From: Candidatus Nealsoniibacteriota bacterium
GTDB taxonomy: Bacteria; Patescibacteriota; Minisyncoccia; Minisyncoccales; RBG-13-42-11
Assembly: GCA_026396095.1 (NCBI GenBank)
Contig: JAPLXK010000009.1
Location: 1-34,831, forward strand
DNA: 34,831 nucleotides
Direction of reading: 5' to 3'
In this document: one piece after another, positions 9,038-17,486 of the stretch
Position numbering within the stretch: the first letter of the stretch is position 1
Layout: every line of letters begins with the position of its first letter
Program-made: the position numbers and the translations under genes
The notes under the pieces: model-generated
Database searches by the model: none
Seen by the model: the letters and a program-made list of their open reading frames with translations, nothing else
What the model was told of the DNA's origin: nothing

Positions 9038-10023
9038 TGACAAACAATATTTCAAAAGACATTCTCCTGAAAATGTATGAAACAATGTTGTTGATCCGGC
9101 GCTTTGAAGAGAGGGTGGGAGATTTGGTTTTGAAAGGAGAAATAAAAACCCCTTGCCATTTATGCATCGGAGAAGAGGCGATTGCTACCGGGGCTTGTCT
9201 TGCCCTAGAAAAAGAAGATTATATCTTCGGGAACCACCGTTCCCACGGGCATTATATTGCCAAAGGAGGAGATATTAAAAAGTTAATGGCGGAAATATTT
9301 TGCAAAGAAACAGGCTGTTCCAGGGGAAAAGGGGGGTCAATGCATCTTATTGCTCCCGAAATAGGTCTTTTAGGAACACCTCCGATAGTCGGGGCCAGTA
9401 TCCCGATCGCAGTAGGATCAGCTTTATCTTCGACGATAAAAGGGAGCAACCAGGTTTCAGTTTCTTTTTTCGGAGACGGGGCGACCAGCGAAGGAGTATT
9501 TTATGAATCTTTGAATTTTGCCTCTTTGAAAAAACTGCCCGTTGTTTTTATTTGCGAGAATAATTTTTATTCCACCCACATGCCAGTTTTTAAGATTTTA
9601 GCCGACACCAACATCGCTAAAAAAGCGGAGGGATTTAATATGCCGGGAGTTCAGATTAATGGCAATAACGTAATAGAAGTTTTTCAAACTGTCCAAAAGG
9701 CGGTGGAAAGAGCAAGGGAAGGCAACGGTCCGACGCTGATAGAATGCCTTACTTATCGTTGGCGTGGCCACGTTGGGCCGGATGACAATATCCAGGGAAC
9801 CCATACGGATATTAGGCCGAAAGAAGAATTAGATTCATGGAAAGAAAAGTGCTCCATTAAAAGGCTGGAAAAATACTTATTGGAACAAGGAGCACTTTCT
9901 GAGACAGTAAAGGGGCAAATTATTGAAAAGATAGAAAAAGAAACACAAGAAGCAGTGGAATTCGCCCAAAAAAGCCCTTACCCGAAAGAAGAGGAACTCT
10001 TCGAAGATGTTTTTAAGACATGA
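9034..10023 (+). CDS. Thiamine-diphosphate-dependent dehydrogenase E1 component, alpha subunit
   Basis: GEEAIATGACLAL, HRSHGHYIAKGGD, GKGGSMH, TPP motif GDGATSEGVFYESLNFASLKKLPVVFICENN; ATGA overlap with the preceding sugar transferase. Confidence 0.9.
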   Translation: MMTNNISKDILLKMYETMLLIRRFEERVGDLVLKGEIKTPCHLCIGEEAIATGACLALEKEDYIFGNHRSHGHYIAKGGDIKKLMAEIFCKETGCSRGKGGSMHLIAPEIGLLGTPPIVGASIPIAVGSALSSTIKGSNQVSVSFFGDGATSEGVFYESLNFASLKKLPVVFICENNFYSTHMPVFKILADTNIAKKAEGFNMPGVQINGNNVIEVFQTVQKAVERAREGNGPTLIECLTYRWRGHVGPDDNIQGTHTDIRPKEELDSWKEKCSIKRLEKYLLEQGALSETVKGQIIEKIEKETQEAVEFAQKSPYPKEEELFEDVFKT

Positions 10024-10062
10024 TTTCAAATTAAAGAACCCCTTTTTTAACAAAATGAAATT

Positions 10063-11034
10063 ATGAGAAAAATTACATACGCCCAAGCGATAAATGAAGC
10101 CACGAAGCAGCTTATGGAGCGAGACCATCAGGTTTTTATTATAGGACAGGGCTGTACGTCGCCATGGTATGTTGGAAATACTACCAACGGATTATTTGAA
10201 AAGTTCGGAGAAAAAAGGGTGATAGATACTCCGATTTCAGAAAACGGCATGTCGGGGGTTGCTCTCGGCGCGGCCTTAACGGGATTAAAGCCAATTTTAA
10301 TTTTTCCCAGAATGGATTTTATGTATCTGGCCTTTGATCAGATAATCAATCAGGCGGCAAATTGGCGATACATGTTCGGCGGAAAAGTAAACGCTCCTTT
10401 AGTAATCAGGGGAATTATCAATAGAGGGGGAGAACAGGCAGCGCAGCACTCTCAAGCCCTTCATTCCATGTTTGCCCATGTTCCGGGGTTAAAGGTAGTC
10501 ATGCCGGCCACCCCTTACGATGCAAAAGGCCTTTTAATTTCAGCGGTTGAGGACGGAAATCCAGTTGTTTACATTGATGACAATTGGCTCTATAAAGAGG
10601 AAGCAGAGGTGCCAGAAGAAATATATAGGGTTCCCATCGGAAAAGGGGCTATTAAAAAGAAAGGTAAAGACGTTACCATTGTAGCGATTTCTTATATGGT
10701 AAAACAGGCTGCCGAAGCCGCTGAAGATCTTGAAAAAGAAGGGATTAGCGCTGAGGTGATAGATTTGCGTTCGATCAAACCATTAGACGAAGAGATTATT
10801 TTAGAATCAGTGAAAAAAACCAAAAGACTGGTGATAGCCGATGTAGGCTGGCAGACAGGGGGAATTGCTTCGGAAATCGCCAATAAAGTTTATTCCAAGC
10901 TTTACAAAGAGCTGAAATCAGAGATAGAAATAGTTGCTTTGCCAGATGTTCCTGCTCCGGCTAGCCAGGTTCTTGAAGAAAAATTCTATCCCAATAAAAA
11001 TAACATTATTGAAGCGGTTAAAAAAAACAATTAA
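10063..11034 (+). CDS. Thiamine-diphosphate-dependent dehydrogenase E1 component, beta subunit
   Basis: MRKITYAQAINEATKQLMERD, RVIDTPISENGMSGVALGAAL, AQHSQALHSMFAHVPGLKVVMPATPYDAKGLL, VIDLRSIKPLDEE. Confidence 0.9.
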   Translation: MRKITYAQAINEATKQLMERDHQVFIIGQGCTSPWYVGNTTNGLFEKFGEKRVIDTPISENGMSGVALGAALTGLKPILIFPRMDFMYLAFDQIINQAANWRYMFGGKVNAPLVIRGIINRGGEQAAQHSQALHSMFAHVPGLKVVMPATPYDAKGLLISAVEDGNPVVYIDDNWLYKEEAEVPEEIYRVPIGKGAIKKKGKDVTIVAISYMVKQAAEAAEDLEKEGISAEVIDLRSIKPLDEEIILESVKKTKRLVIADVGWQTGGIASEIANKVYSKLYKELKSEIEIVALPDVPAPASQVLEEKFYPNKNNIIEAVKKNN

Positions 11035-11036
11035 AA

Positions 11037-12155
11037 ATGCTTAAAATTCCTTTTGTTAATTATTCTTTGCAGTACAAAAATCTGGAAACAGAGATAGACG
11101 CGGCGATGAAAAGTGTCTTAAACAGGGGAGATTTGATTATGCGTTCCGACATGGAAGAGTTTGAGAAAAAAATGGCTGAATTTCTGGGGGTAAGGCATTT
11201 TATAAGCCTTAACTCCGGCACAGATGCCCTAATCTTTGCCTTAAAAGCGGCCGGAATAGGGGCTGGGGACGAGGTAATCACGGTTTCCCATACTTTTGTC
11301 GCCTCTATAGCAAGTATTGCTCATTGCGGGGCAAAGCCGGTCCTAGTGGATGTTAAGGAAGACTTTACCATGGATATGGAAAAAGCTGAGGCGGCAATTA
11401 CTTCGAGGACCAAAGCCATATTGCCTGTTCACTTAAACGGCAGGATGTGCGACATGGAAAGACTGATGGAAATTGCAAACAAGCATAATTTGATAATTAT
11501 TGAAGATGCAGCTCAAGCCCTGGGTGCGAAATTCAACAACAAGATGGCTGGAACCTTTGGGCTCGCCGGCTGCTACAGTTTTTATCCGGCAAAAATTTTA
11601 GGAACTTTCGGCGACGGAGGAGGTTTGGCCACCAACGATGAAAAAATTGCTGAAAAAATAAAGCTTTTTAGGGATCACGGACAAAAGACCAAAACAGAAA
11701 TTCTTTGCTTCGGCTGGACCTCAAGATTAGACAATCTTCAGGCAGCTGTTTTAAATGTAAAAATCAAGCATTTAAATGAATGGCTTGAAAGAAGAAGAGA
11801 AATTGCCGAAATATATAATAAAAATCTATCAGGCGTTACCGGGATTAAATTGCCTCCCGGTCCGGATTCAGATAAAAAGCATTTCGATGTTTTTCAGAAT
11901 TATGTTTTAAGAGCGGAAAAAAGAGATAATCTTTTTACCTTTTTAAAAGAAAAAGGAGTGGAAACACTGATTAAAGATCCTATTGCCGTTCATCATCACA
12001 CGGGACTCGGTCTTTCCGAATTTCATCTTCCCTTTAGCGAAGAGCTGGCTAAAAAAGTAATTTCCTTGCCCTTATATCCGGAACTAACAGACGAACAAAT
12101 TGAATATGTAATAGGAAGCGTTAAAGATTTTTATCAAAATGGAAAAAATATTTAA
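11037..12155 (+). CDS. DegT/DnrJ/EryC1/StrS-family PLP-dependent sugar aminotransferase
   Basis: SLNSGTDALIFALKAAGIGAGDEVITVSHTFVASI, IIEDAAQALGAKFNNKMAGTFGLAGCYSFYPAKILGTFGDGG (Lys in the family-typical position). Confidence 0.92.
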   Translation: MLKIPFVNYSLQYKNLETEIDAAMKSVLNRGDLIMRSDMEEFEKKMAEFLGVRHFISLNSGTDALIFALKAAGIGAGDEVITVSHTFVASIASIAHCGAKPVLVDVKEDFTMDMEKAEAAITSRTKAILPVHLNGRMCDMERLMEIANKHNLIIIEDAAQALGAKFNNKMAGTFGLAGCYSFYPAKILGTFGDGGGLATNDEKIAEKIKLFRDHGQKTKTEILCFGWTSRLDNLQAAVLNVKIKHLNEWLERRREIAEIYNKNLSGVTGIKLPPGPDSDKKHFDVFQNYVLRAEKRDNLFTFLKEKGVETLIKDPIAVHHHTGLGLSEFHLPFSEELAKKVISLPLYPELTDEQIEYVIGSVKDFYQNGKNI

Positions 12156-14013
12156 AAAATTTATAGCGGATAAAAGAAGAATAATAAAAATTTCATTATT
12201 TCTTTTCCTTGATATTTTTTTTATTATTCTTTCCGTTTGTTTGGCTTTTTTTCTAAGATTCGAAGGAAACATCCCTGCTCAGCATTTTTTAAACCTTGAA
12301 GGGATGATTTTCTTGTCTTTGTTTTTCTCCATTCCTATTTTTTACTTCTTAAGACTTTATTCTTTTTCTTGGGCTTATGTGAGCGCTGACGAGCTGATAT
12401 CTCTGGTCCAAGCAGCCTTTTTGAGCTTTCTGTTTCTAACCACATCTATTTTCATATTAGGGGATCAACCCTTATTTTCTGGGTTTCCCCGTTCAACTAT
12501 TTTTATCAGCTACTTTTTGATTATTTTGTTTTCCGGAGCAATTCGTTTTTCTAAAAGGATTTATCTCCAAATTTTTCAAAAGGGAGACGGAAAAGAAAAA
12601 GAAAGGACCTTGATCGTTGGATCGGGCGACGCGGGAGAACAAATATTGAGAAGCATCTTAAGCTTTAAATTCGGTCCCTATCTTCCCGTTGGCTTTGTCG
12701 ATGATAATCCGGATAAAAAAGGAGTTTTAATTCACGGCTTGAAGGTTTTGGGAAAAATCGATAATATTCCTTTAATAGTAAAAGAAAAAGACGTAGAATG
12801 CCTGATTATTGCCCTTCCATCGGCAGGAAGAGACGCCATCAGAACGGCGGCTGAAAAAGGCAGGGAAGCGGGATTGAAAAAGATAAAAATTCTCCCCTCG
12901 ATAAACGAAATTATGAGCGGGTCGGTAAAGGTGGGGATAGGAGCTCTCAGGGAAATACAAATGGAAGATTTATTGGGACGGGAAGCTGTTGTTTTGGACC
13001 AAAAGGCGATTGAAGCATTCATTGAGAATAAAAAAATCTTGATTACGGGCGGAGCTGGTTCAATCGGTTCAGAATTCTGCCGTCAGACAGCCAGATTCAA
13101 ACCGTCTCTATTATTGATTTTAGATCAAGACGAAACCGCTGTTTTTAATATCTCTGAAGAGCTGAAAGAAAAATTCAATAATTTAAAAATTGTTTCCATG
13201 ATAGCCGATATTCAAGACAAGACCAAGATGAGCCAGATTTTTAAAGAATTTAATCCGAGTATAGTTTTTCATGCCGCCGCTTATAAGCACGTTCCCTTGA
13301 TGGAGGAGCACCCTGATGAAGCGGTGAAAAATAATATCTTAGGGACGAAAACAATTGCCGAGTTGGCATTAGAAAACCATGTTGATAAGTTTGTCTTTAT
13401 TTCCACCGACAAGGCGGTAAATCCCAAGTCAGTAATGGGGGCAAGCAAAAGAATCGGGGAGATGATCTGTCAGACGTTAAGCAAAAAAAACTCCACCAAG
13501 TTCATATCTGTCAGATTCGGGAATGTTTTGGACAGCCAGGGAAGCGTAATACCTATTTTTAAAGAGCAGATAAAAAATGGCGGGCCGGTTAAGGTTACCC
13601 ATCCGGAAATGATGAGATATTTTATGACCACTTCCGAAGCCTGTCTTTTGGTCATGCAGGCGGCAATGATGGGCCAAGGGGGAGAGGTTTTTGTTCTGGA
13701 CATGGGCAAGCCGGTTAAGATAAAAGACTTGGCCAAAGAACTAATTCGCCTTTCCGGGTTGGAGCCTGATAAGGACATTGCCATAGTTTATACTCAGCCG
13801 CGGCCGGGCGAGAAAATTTTTGAAGAGATTTTGACGGCCAAAGAGGGAACCCTGGCCACCGAAAACAAAAAGATTTTTATCGCCAAGCTTTCCGGCGTTG
13901 ACGAGGAAAAACTAAAATCAGGGCTGGAAAAATTATCGGTTTTAGCCCATAATGGGGACAAGGTTAATATAGTAAAAACTTTAAAAGAATTAATTCCTAC
14001 TTATGATAAATAA
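12139..14013 (+). CDS. Membrane-anchored NDP-sugar epimerase/4,6-dehydratase (CapD/PglF/WbpM family)
   Basis: N-terminal TM helices, then TLIVGSGDAGEQILRSI, then Rossmann ILITGGAGSIGSEFCRQ, HAAAYKHVPLMEEHPDEAVKNNI, FISTDKAVNPKSVMGASKRIGE; 17-nt overlap with the upstream gene. Confidence 0.93.
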   Translation: MEKIFKKFIADKRRIIKISLFLFLDIFFIILSVCLAFFLRFEGNIPAQHFLNLEGMIFLSLFFSIPIFYFLRLYSFSWAYVSADELISLVQAAFLSFLFLTTSIFILGDQPLFSGFPRSTIFISYFLIILFSGAIRFSKRIYLQIFQKGDGKEKERTLIVGSGDAGEQILRSILSFKFGPYLPVGFVDDNPDKKGVLIHGLKVLGKIDNIPLIVKEKDVECLIIALPSAGRDAIRTAAEKGREAGLKKIKILPSINEIMSGSVKVGIGALREIQMEDLLGREAVVLDQKAIEAFIENKKILITGGAGSIGSEFCRQTARFKPSLLLILDQDETAVFNISEELKEKFNNLKIVSMIADIQDKTKMSQIFKEFNPSIVFHAAAYKHVPLMEEHPDEAVKNNILGTKTIAELALENHVDKFVFISTDKAVNPKSVMGASKRIGEMICQTLSKKNSTKFISVRFGNVLDSQGSVIPIFKEQIKNGGPVKVTHPEMMRYFMTTSEACLLVMQAAMMGQGGEVFVLDMGKPVKIKDLAKELIRLSGLEPDKDIAIVYTQPRPGEKIFEEILTAKEGTLATENKKIFIAKLSGVDEEKLKSGLEKLSVLAHNGDKVNIVKTLKELIPTYDK

Positions 14014-16204
14014 AGGAAGTCTAGAAAAAATTTATTTTTCAATCATCGAATGGGGGACTTATTTAGCGCTATTCACTCCTTTGGTTTTTTTCAGGGAGTT
14101 TTTCTTCCCCTTTGTTACGCCTAAAACAATTTTTTTCCGTATAGTCGTTGATGTTATTTTTATCGCCTATATACTGCTGGTTGTTTCCAACCGCAAGTAC
14201 CTTCCGAAAATGAGCGCCTTGACAGCGTCCATCCTGGTTTTTTTGGGAATTGTTATTATTACTTCTCTTTTGGGGGTTAATCCGGAAAAAAGCTTTTGGA
14301 GCGTTTTTGAAAGGATGACAGGAATCTTAACCTTTTTACATCTTTTTGTCTTTTACATTATTTTAAGCAGCGTTTTCAAGGAAAGAAAACAATGGGAAAG
14401 AATTTTAACCGTTTCAATGATGGTCGGGGTTTTTCTTTGTTTTTATGTATGGACATCGAATGAAACTTTTGCCAGGGGAGGAGGAACAGTGGGGAATACG
14501 TCATTTTTAGCCGGCTACCTTCTTTTTGACATATTTTTCGCCATCATTTTTCTTTTCACGAAAAAGGGAGCCTGGAAAATTCTTTACGGTATAATGTTAT
14601 TAATCTTAATTTTAGGGATATTCATATCTCAAGAGCCTTGCCGTGGGGCGATAGGATCTTTTTATATAGGGCTATTAATTTTAGGTCTTGGATATTTATT
14701 GTTCCGTATCTTCACCTCAAACAGAAAAATATTAAAAAAATCGGTCCTTGCGATTTTAATTTTATCAATCACGGCAGCGTCGGTTCCGCTTTTATTCAGT
14801 TCCGTCAGAGTAAAAATATTCGAAATATGGCAAACCTACGGCTCTTCTGCAAGAACGGTAGTTTGGAATATTGGTTTTGAAGGATGGAAAGAAAGATTTT
14901 GGCTGGGATGGGGTCAGGAGAATTTTAATATTCCATTTGCCAGGCACTTTGACCCGGCTCTACCTCTAAGCGTTGACGTCTGGTATGACCGAGTTCATAA
15001 TGTTGTTTTGGATACTGCCGTCACTTCCGGAGCTCTGGGACTAATAAGCTATTTGGCTATTTTCGGAGTAGCTGTTTTCAGTTTAATCCGTCTTTTCACC
15101 AAGGTAACTGACAGGAAAAACGTATTTTTTCCATTAGGAACAATTGTTATTCTGGCGGCTTATTTCATCCAAAATCTTTTTGTGTTTGATATGATTTCCA
15201 GTTATATGATGTTTTTTTTGTCTTTATCTTTTGCCAATTTTTTAATACTTGCCATTAAAGAAGAGAAAAAAACAGATTATGCCGTGAAAACAAATCCTGC
15301 ATATTCTTTAATCGGAGGTATCTTAATAATTGTTTCCCTTCTATCCATTTATTTCGGGAATATCCAGCCGGCAAGGGCTTCAAATATGACCGTCCGGGGA
15401 ATAAGCTTTCCTCTCAGTGAATCCGTTTCTGATTTCCAAAAGGCTTATGAACTTTCTCCGGTCTCAAAAATTGAAATTCCCGAGCAATTTTCCAGAAGAA
15501 TCGTTGACTTAGCCGCTCAGGCAGGGCAAAATCCCAGCCAAGCTGACAAGGGAATCATAGAAAAAGGATTTAGTCTGGCTGAAGAGTTTTCCAAAAAAGG
15601 CATTGAAGAAAATCCTTTGGATTTCCGCTTCAGATTATTTTTAGGGGAATATTACAGAAATATTTATCAGCTTACCCAGAATAAAGAATCTCTTAACCTA
15701 AGCGAAGAAACATTAAGAGAAGCCATGAAACTAAGCCCTAAAAATCAGCAGGCGTACTGGAGCTTGGGGCAAACCCTGATGAATCAAGGGAAAAACGATG
15801 AAGCTATTGAGAATTTTAAAAAAGCTATTGATTTGGAGCCAAGGCTTCCCCAATCTCATTGGTATCTGTTTTTAGTCTGCAAGAGCCTGCAGAAAAACGA
15901 CTTGGCATTGGAAGCATTCAAGAAAGCAGACGAGCTGAAGTATGGTTGGAAGAAAGATCCGGACAGCCTGAAACAGGTAATTGATCTTTATAGAAAGATA
16001 AACGATATTCAGTCTTCCATTGCCGTTACGGAAGAAGGGGTGAAGAGCTTCCCCGACGATTCAGATCTCTGGATCAATTTAGTAGAAGTATATTCTGCTA
16101 CCGGCCAAAATGAAAAAGCCAAAGCGGCAGCAGAGCAGCTTTTAAAATTAAAACCCGAGCTTAAGACCCAGGTTGATGAATTCCTAAAGAATTTAGGGAT
16201 TTAG
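14003..16204 (+). CDS. O-antigen ligase/Wzy_C-family membrane protein with C-terminal TPR repeats
   Basis: Polytopic N-terminus with SQEPCRGAIGSFYIGLLILG and GFEGWKERFWLGWGQENF; C-terminus with tandem TPRs (QAYWSLGQTLMNQGKNDEAIENFKKAIDLEP etc.). Confidence 0.85.
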   Translation: MINKGSLEKIYFSIIEWGTYLALFTPLVFFREFFFPFVTPKTIFFRIVVDVIFIAYILLVVSNRKYLPKMSALTASILVFLGIVIITSLLGVNPEKSFWSVFERMTGILTFLHLFVFYIILSSVFKERKQWERILTVSMMVGVFLCFYVWTSNETFARGGGTVGNTSFLAGYLLFDIFFAIIFLFTKKGAWKILYGIMLLILILGIFISQEPCRGAIGSFYIGLLILGLGYLLFRIFTSNRKILKKSVLAILILSITAASVPLLFSSVRVKIFEIWQTYGSSARTVVWNIGFEGWKERFWLGWGQENFNIPFARHFDPALPLSVDVWYDRVHNVVLDTAVTSGALGLISYLAIFGVAVFSLIRLFTKVTDRKNVFFPLGTIVILAAYFIQNLFVFDMISSYMMFFLSLSFANFLILAIKEEKKTDYAVKTNPAYSLIGGILIIVSLLSIYFGNIQPARASNMTVRGISFPLSESVSDFQKAYELSPVSKIEIPEQFSRRIVDLAAQAGQNPSQADKGIIEKGFSLAEEFSKKGIEENPLDFRFRLFLGEYYRNIYQLTQNKESLNLSEETLREAMKLSPKNQQAYWSLGQTLMNQGKNDEAIENFKKAIDLEPRLPQSHWYLFLVCKSLQKNDLALEAFKKADELKYGWKKDPDSLKQVIDLYRKINDIQSSIAVTEEGVKSFPDDSDLWINLVEVYSATGQNEKAKAAAEQLLKLKPELKTQVDEFLKNLGI

Positions 16205-16218
16205 ATTAGTACAAGGCC

Positions 16219-16247
16219 TTGACTTTTTTACTCTAATTTGCTATCAT
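16219..16247 (+). promoter_or_regulatory. Sigma70-type promoter: TTGACT-N17-TATCAT
   Basis: TTGACT 16219-16224, TATCAT 16242-16247, 17-nt spacer; located between the glycan operon and a terminator hairpin. Confidence 0.65.
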
Positions 16248-16253
16248 TTCCTC

Positions 16254-16325
16254 AGTGAGTGTCCGCTTCGGCGGATCCTACTAAGTTGACACCAGGCCTC
16301 CCTCGAGCGAGGTCTGTTGTTTTTT
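16254..16325 (+). ncRNA. Putative ~70-nt small RNA or attenuator leader ending in an intrinsic terminator
   Basis: Starts downstream of the promoter; TCCGC-TTCG-GCGGA hairpin (16262-16275); alternative GTGTC (16259-16263)/GACAC (16288-16292) pairing; terminator as below. Confidence 0.45.
16289..16325 (+). terminator. Intrinsic terminator
   Basis: ACACCAGGCCTC (16289-16300) pairs with GAGGTCTGTTGT (16309-16320) with one mismatch and one G-U, followed by TTTTT. Confidence 0.7.
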
Positions 16326-16351
16326 AAACAGATTATTTTTGCAATAAAAAA

Positions 16352-16407
16352 GAGACGGATGAGTTAACTCCAAAACTAAGTTTTTAGTGAGTGCTACCAT
16401 CCGTCTC
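16352..16407. promoter_or_regulatory. Inverted-repeat hairpin with perfect 10-bp outer stem upstream of murB
   Basis: gagacggatg (16352-16361) / catccgtctc (16398-16407); contains the gagttaactc palindrome 16361-16370. Confidence 0.6.
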
Positions 16408-16446
16408 AATTATATTTTAAACCTTATAATAAAATATTCAAGAATT

Positions 16447-17358
16447 ATGCTAAAATTAAATAAGATGAATATCATTAAAGAACTGCCGGCCATTAAAAAA
16501 AACGTTTCCTTGGCGGAATACACCACTTTTAAAATTGGCGGAAAAGCCAAGTATTTTTTTATTGCCAAAACAAAAGAAGATTTAATTAAAGCCATTTTTG
16601 TCGCAAAAAAATTGAAATTGCAATTTTTTATTTTAGGAGGAGGAAGTAATTTATTGGTTTCAGACAAAGGTTACAATGGGCTGGTAATAAAAACACAAAA
16701 TTCAAACTTAGAAATTAGAAAAAAGGGAACAATAATAAATTTTTTTTGCGGAGCGGGAGCACCGCTGGCAAAATTAGTTTTAGAGTCAATCAAAAACAGC
16801 GCCCAGGGACTGGAATGGGCGGCGGGCATACCGGGCACCGTAGGGGGAGCTATTTTCGGTAACGCAGGGGCTTTTAACGAATCAATGAGTGGTAATATTG
16901 AAGAAGTAGAGGTTTTGGATGTAAGAAAAACGGTCATTAAAAAATTCAAAAATAAAGATTGCAGATTTGAATACCGCAAAAGCTTTTTTAAGAAAAATAA
17001 AAACATTATTATACTCTCGGCAAAGTTAAAATTAAAAAACGGAAAAAGAAAAAAAATTAAAGAAATAATCAAGGAACACCTAGAAAAAAGAAAGAAATTC
17101 CAGCCCTTAAATTATCCTTCGGCCGGTTCAGTTTTCGTAAATCCCAAAACAGGATTAAAAACAGGAGAAATGATCGAGAAGTGCGGACTGAAAGGAAAAA
17201 GAATAGGAAAAGCAAAAGTGTCTGAAAAACATGCTAATTTTATTATGAACCTAGGAAAAGCCAAAGAAAAAGACGTTAAGAAACTGATAAACTTGATAAA
17301 GAAAAGGGTAAAAAATAAATTCGGGGTAATCTTAAAAGAGGAAATAATAAGCATTTAA
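16447..17358 (+). CDS. murB: UDP-N-acetylmuramate dehydrogenase (UDP-N-acetylenolpyruvoylglucosamine reductase)
   Basis: LAEYTTFKIGGKAKYFF, ILGGGSNLLVSDKGYNGLVI, GLEWAAGIPGTVGGAIFGNAGAF, NYPSAGSVFVNP. Start at ATG 16447 or 16465 preferred over GTG 16387, which lies inside the hairpin. Confidence 0.93.
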   Translation: MLKLNKMNIIKELPAIKKNVSLAEYTTFKIGGKAKYFFIAKTKEDLIKAIFVAKKLKLQFFILGGGSNLLVSDKGYNGLVIKTQNSNLEIRKKGTIINFFCGAGAPLAKLVLESIKNSAQGLEWAAGIPGTVGGAIFGNAGAFNESMSGNIEEVEVLDVRKTVIKKFKNKDCRFEYRKSFFKKNKNIIILSAKLKLKNGKRKKIKEIIKEHLEKRKKFQPLNYPSAGSVFVNPKTGLKTGEMIEKCGLKGKRIGKAKVSEKHANFIMNLGKAKEKDVKKLINLIKKRVKNKFGVILKEEIISI

Positions 17359-17387
17359 AAATAATAGCGGACGGGGAAAATTATTGG

Positions 17388-17468
17388 TATAATTAAGAAA
17401 ACCTTCTTCTTTTTAGAACTGGACCATCCAATTAATTTTCCAGTTAATTCAAAAGTAGAAGGTTTTTT
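17388..17468 (+). promoter_or_regulatory. Extended -10 promoter (TGGTATAAT) directly followed by a long hairpin with T-run (short RNA, attenuator or terminator)
   Basis: TATAAT 17388-17393; AAAACCTTCT (17398-17407) / AGAAGGTTTT (17457-17466), inner AACTGG/CCAGTT pairing, then TTTTTT. Confidence 0.5.
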
Positions 17469-17486
17469 GATATAATCTTAAAATCC

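Noticed and set aside
9034-11034. Central-metabolism pyruvate dehydrogenase operon
   Set aside because: No E2 or E3 gene in the window and the flanking genes are all glycan biosynthesis; the possibility remains open genome-wide.
16387-16446. GTG start for murB
   Set aside because: Lies inside the 16352-16407 hairpin and upstream of the -10-like TATAAT at 16425-16430; ATG 16447/16465 fits better.
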